Assembly: GCA_038321965.1 (NCBI GenBank)
Contig: JBBQFL010000011.1
Location: 27,422 to 91,421 of the forward strand
Length of the DNA stretch: 64,000 nt
DNA from: UKL13-2 sp038321965
GTDB taxonomy: Bacteria; Pseudomonadota; Gammaproteobacteria; Burkholderiales; Usitatibacteraceae
Direction of reading: 5' to 3'
The notes under the pieces are model-generated. The model was not told where the DNA came from, searched no databases, and was given only the letters and a program-made list of their open reading frames with translations. Position numbers and translations under genes: made by a program. Positions 61,315-64,000 of this stretch are shown one piece after another; position 1 is the first letter of the stretch, and each line of letters starts with the position of its first letter.

Positions 61315-62988
61315 CTACCGAGCAAACACCCTCCGTCCAGCCGTCCACGTCTCCAGCACTTTCACTTTGAAGATCTCGCGAGGCGACATGCGGAACAAGT
61401 CCTGATCGATCAAGATGAAATCCGCCCATTTGCCCGGCTCCAGCGACCCGAGCGTGGCTTCCTGCCGCGCGGCGTACGCCGCACCGAGCGTGAAGCAGCG
61501 GAATGCTTCCTTGAGTGATAGTTCTTCGTTGGGATACCAGCCGCCGACTGGCTCGCCTTTGTCGTCTTCGCGGGTGACCGCCGCGTGCAGACCGAGGAAC
61601 GGGTTGGCGTACTCGACCGGGAAATCGGAGCCGCAGGCGAGTGGTGAGCCGTTCACCAAAAACTGTCGCCACGCATAAGCGCCCTTGATGCGTTCGTGGC
61701 CAACGCGGTCTTCGGCCATGTTCATGTCCGAGGTCGCATGCGTTGGTTGCATCGACGGGATCACGCCGAGCGCTTTGAAGCGGGGGATATCAACGAGGGC
61801 GGTGACTTGCGCATGCTCGATGCGATGCCGTGCCTCGGCGACTGGATACTTCTTTGCGAGCGTGGCATAGGCATCGAGAATTTGTCGATTGGCGGCATCA
61901 CCGATCGCGTGTACCGCCACTTGGTAGCCGCGCGACATGGCTTTTTCGATGTCGCTGGTGATGGCCACATCTGACTTGAATAGGAGCCCCTTGCTACCGG
62001 GCATGTCGGTGTACGGCTCGAGTAGAGCTGCGCCACGGCTGCCGAGCGCGCCATCAGCGTAGAGCTTCACTGAGCGCAAGGCATAAAAATCGTTGCCGTA
62101 GGAGGCTAGGGGGCCCTTTGCGGAGAGCGCATCGAAATCGGCAGTCACTCCCGAAATCGCGCCGTAGATGCGCGTGGTCAGCAGGCCTTTGTCGGCGTAT
62201 TCGCGAAACAGCCGATCGTCGCCCACCGAAACGCCCATGTCGTGAACGCTGGTCAGGCCGACTTCGCGTAAGTGCGCGAGCACAGCGTCGAGTGCGATGC
62301 GGTTTTCGTCCGTTGAGACTGACGGGATCACGCGCTCGATCAGATTCATCGCCGCATCGATGAACACGCCGTTCGGATTTCCATTGGCATCGCGCTCGAT
62401 CTTGCCACCTTGCGGGTCTTTGCTATCGCGCGTGATGCCGGCCAACGCCAGCGCCTTGCTATTCGCCCACCCTGCGTGGCCGTCGATACGTCGCAGCCAC
62501 GCGGGTCGGTCGCTGATCGCCACATCGAGCTCGGCGGCGGTTGGAAACCGATCGAGTTTCCACACCACCTGATTCCAGCCACGACCGCGAATCCAGCTGC
62601 TCAGCGGGTAACGGCGCGCGTAGTCCGCGATGCTCGCCTGTGCCTGGGTGAGCGATGTGGTTTTGCGCAGATCGAGCGAGGTCAGTGCCTGGCCTTGGCC
62701 GATGACGTGGCCATGCGCGTCGATCAGGCCCGGCAGCATGGTGCGGTCCCGGCCATCGATGCGCGTCGCCTCAAGGGCCTTGGCGGCGACGTCGGCGCGC
62801 TTGCCTGCGGCGATGATCTTGCCGTCCGAGCTAAAAGCAATCGCATCGAAGCGCAGCAAATCACCGCGCGCATTCAGAGTGTAGCCGTTGACGTTGTCGA
62901 TCAGCGTTGTGGTCGCAGAAGAGCAGAATTGAGGCGCGGCGCCGAGGAGGAGCGCGGCTGGAATCGCGAGCTTGCAACTGATTTTCAT
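61315..62988 (-). CDS. Exported amidohydrolase (YtcJ-like)
   Basis: A 557-residue Amidohydro_3 family metal hydrolase. Signal peptide: LAIPAALLLGAAPQFCSSA. Metal-site motifs: MLPGLIDAHGHVIGQ at the N-terminus, the YQVAVHAIGDAANRQIL His, RHRIEHAQV His, and SDFPVEYANPFLGLHAAVTR Asp. The domain end is GSLEPGKWADFILIDQDLF. It resembles YtcJ-type enzymes that cleave N-acyl amides or formamides. The ATG at 62988 is preferred to the GTG at 62997. It lies between two direct repeats, A and B, which may mean it came as a cassette. The two genes to the left are a toxin-antitoxin pair. Confidence 0.9.
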   Translation of the reverse strand: MKISCKLAIPAALLLGAAPQFCSSATTTLIDNVNGYTLNARGDLLRFDAIAFSSDGKIIAAGKRADVAAKALEATRIDGRDRTMLPGLIDAHGHVIGQGQALTSLDLRKTTSLTQAQASIADYARRYPLSSWIRGRGWNQVVWKLDRFPTAAELDVAISDRPAWLRRIDGHAGWANSKALALAGITRDSKDPQGGKIERDANGNPNGVFIDAAMNLIERVIPSVSTDENRIALDAVLAHLREVGLTSVHDMGVSVGDDRLFREYADKGLLTTRIYGAISGVTADFDALSAKGPLASYGNDFYALRSVKLYADGALGSRGAALLEPYTDMPGSKGLLFKSDVAITSDIEKAMSRGYQVAVHAIGDAANRQILDAYATLAKKYPVAEARHRIEHAQVTALVDIPRFKALGVIPSMQPTHATSDMNMAEDRVGHERIKGAYAWRQFLVNGSPLACGSDFPVEYANPFLGLHAAVTREDDKGEPVGGWYPNEELSLKEAFRCFTLGAAYAARQEATLGSLEPGKWADFILIDQDLFRMSPREIFKVKVLETWTAGRRVFAR

Positions 62989-63420
62989 GTTGAGCACCGG
63001 AGAGTTGAATGCGCAATGCTATCGAGAAATGCGCTGCTGTGGGTGCGCCAGTAGTGCCAGACAGATTATCCGTCGTTAGTTTCTGTTCTTCAAAGTACTT
63101 CACTACCGTCCCCACCCTTGAGGTTGTTCCCCCGTCAAGGAGTAACAATCGGAACAATCGGGGACAGACCACGGTCGTTTTGGCTACATTCTTGGACGGA
63201 CGTCACGCCTCCCTTGAAAGGAAGAGGGTAGATCTAGCTTTGTAGCAAATGAACAATTGTGAATAGGCGACGAGTATTTCTCGCTTGCCAGCATAATTAA
63301 CCGTAGATCGTCATTTGGCGGCATGTTCAGACTGAAAATGACTGAAAAGCCCCGCCAGTGCTATAGTTTTTTATTGCGCTTGTCGGTGATGTATCGCCAA
63401 AGCAGACAGCAAACCCACTT
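62989..63420. other. Intergenic region with repeat B
   Basis: Between the divergent amidohydrolase and the partial secreted gene. TTGAGGTTGTTCCCCCGTCA (63118-63137) recalls the palindrome of copy 2. CGGGGACAGACCACGG at 63159-63174 is a sequence often seen near RAYT genes. Repeat copy B fills 63243-63375. No gene is seen here. Confidence 0.45.
63243..63375 (+). repeat. 134-bp dispersed repeat, copy B
   Basis: Direct copy of 61165-61298 with about three quarters of positions alike. Its end carries TGCTATAGT, an extended -10 box (TG at 63359-63360, TATAGT at 63362-63367). A weak -35, ATGACT at 63338-63343, has an 18-base spacer. The next gene starts 46 bp downstream. Confidence 0.85.
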
Positions 63421-64000
63421 ATGAATAAATTCTCGCTGGGCTCCGCCATTCTTCTCGCACTGGCACTGCAACCAGCCACCGCCGCAAACCAGTCGTCGCC
63501 CGCACCTGTCGACACCGTCGTTACCAAACGCGTGGCCAGCGACATCACTGGAATCGATCTAATTATTTCCTGCGACCGCAGGCCGATAGCCGGCGATTAC
63601 GCAGCCGAAAGTGATTCCGGCCTGCCGGACACCGACCCTTATGTCGTCGCTCGCGGCGCAGACAAGGGCCAAATCCACCTCATGAACGAGAATGGTAGGC
63701 GAACGAAGCGATATATCGTCCCGCGCGCCAGAATACGCAATATCGTTCGCGTCAAATACGACATGGACGTTTTGGACTATGTCGACCTCGTGTTTACAGG
63801 CAAAAAACTCATCCTCGTACACACCGCGACAGCGAATGCAGGCATTTTTAAATACAGTGAAATCTATGAGTTGCCCTATTTGAAAGATGATGTTGTGGAT
63901 CGGAAATTTTTGGCGCGCAACAAGGAACTGCTGAGATTGCTGGACTTGGGGCTATCGTTTTATCAAACCGTCGTGTTGCCTGATCAGCGCAAATCAGTGC
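63421..64000 (+). CDS. Secreted hypothetical protein, 3' end outside window
   Basis: An ATG at 63421 opens a frame that stays open to the end of the window (193 codons). It starts MNKFSLGSAILLALALQP with cleavage likely at ATA-AN, so the product is exported. The mature part contains KQ-free charged stretches such as TDPYVVARGADKGQIH and VRVKYDMDVLDYVDLVFTG, with a single Cys (IISCDRRP). No family is recognised, and the C-terminus is not available. The upstream repeat B supplies a plausible promoter. Confidence 0.7.
   Translation, partial: MNKFSLGSAILLALALQPATAANQSSPAPVDTVVTKRVASDITGIDLIISCDRRPIAGDYAAESDSGLPDTDPYVVARGADKGQIHLMNENGRRTKRYIVPRARIRNIVRVKYDMDVLDYVDLVFTGKKLILVHTATANAGIFKYSEIYELPYLKDDVVDRKFLARNKELLRLLDLGLSFYQTVVLPDQRKSV

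Overview
This 64 kb window is chromosomal DNA from a proteobacterium, most probably a betaproteobacterium. I infer this from moderately high GC, the mix of housekeeping genes (yceH, ycaO, folD, ygfA, mug, a pabB-pabC fusion, an M3 oligopeptidase), an MdtABC-type efflux operon, and several GC-rich hairpin repeat families of the sort seen in that class. The genus cannot be read from the sequence alone. I recognised 47 protein-coding genes, one cut by each window edge. I saw no rRNA, tRNA or CRISPR array.

Layout. 0-3 kb: a partial small protein, YceH and an exported amidase. 3-12.4 kb: a complete tripartite RND efflux operon (adaptor, two permeases, outer-membrane lipoprotein). 12.5-18.7 kb: small unknowns, an alpha/beta hydrolase, YcaO, an exported M20 peptidase and a secreted protein with a WW-E-GWG module. 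18.9-22.9 kb: a co-oriented run of two peptidases (M32, M24), a hemolysin-III membrane protein and a Mug-type glycosylase. 23-28.8 kb: two folate one-carbon genes (ygfA, folD) translationally coupled to two acyl-CoA synthetases and a hydrolase. 29-31.3 kb: an ABC-2 exporter. 31.6-35.5 kb: a 1295-residue secreted protein with 14 RCC1-like repeats and two more WW-E-GWG modules. 36-41.4 kb: a surface-polysaccharide-like group (hydrolase-TPR protein, a DUF4214-WcbI-GSCFA fusion, a methyltransferase). 41.7-53 kb: an SMR pump, a dienoyl-CoA reductase/isomerase pair, the M3 peptidase, PabBC, a TonB-dependent receptor and a DnaQ/GIY-YIG nuclease. 53.3-64 kb: accessory DNA with a 2OG-Fe(II) oxygenase, HicAB, an exported M20 peptidase, a DUF262 plus PIN-nuclease pair, a RAYT transposase, a second toxin-antitoxin pair, an amidohydrolase and a partial secreted protein.

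Most interesting parts. (1) The DUF262/PIN pair at 57088-59506 is more AT-rich than its surroundings, lies inside a 15-bp inverted repeat beside a RAYT gene, and its DUF262 protein appears to have lost the HNH histidine while the partner keeps PIN acidic residues. This is a candidate two-gene defence system. (2) The single polypeptide at 37668-40004 joins DUF4214, WcbI and GSCFA domains. (3) Several dispersed repeat families occur: a GC-rich hairpin with compensatory base changes, a pair of about 134 bp repeats flanking the amidohydrolase and carrying promoter-like sequence, and a perfect 31-bp palindrome.

All function calls come from reading motifs. No database search was run.
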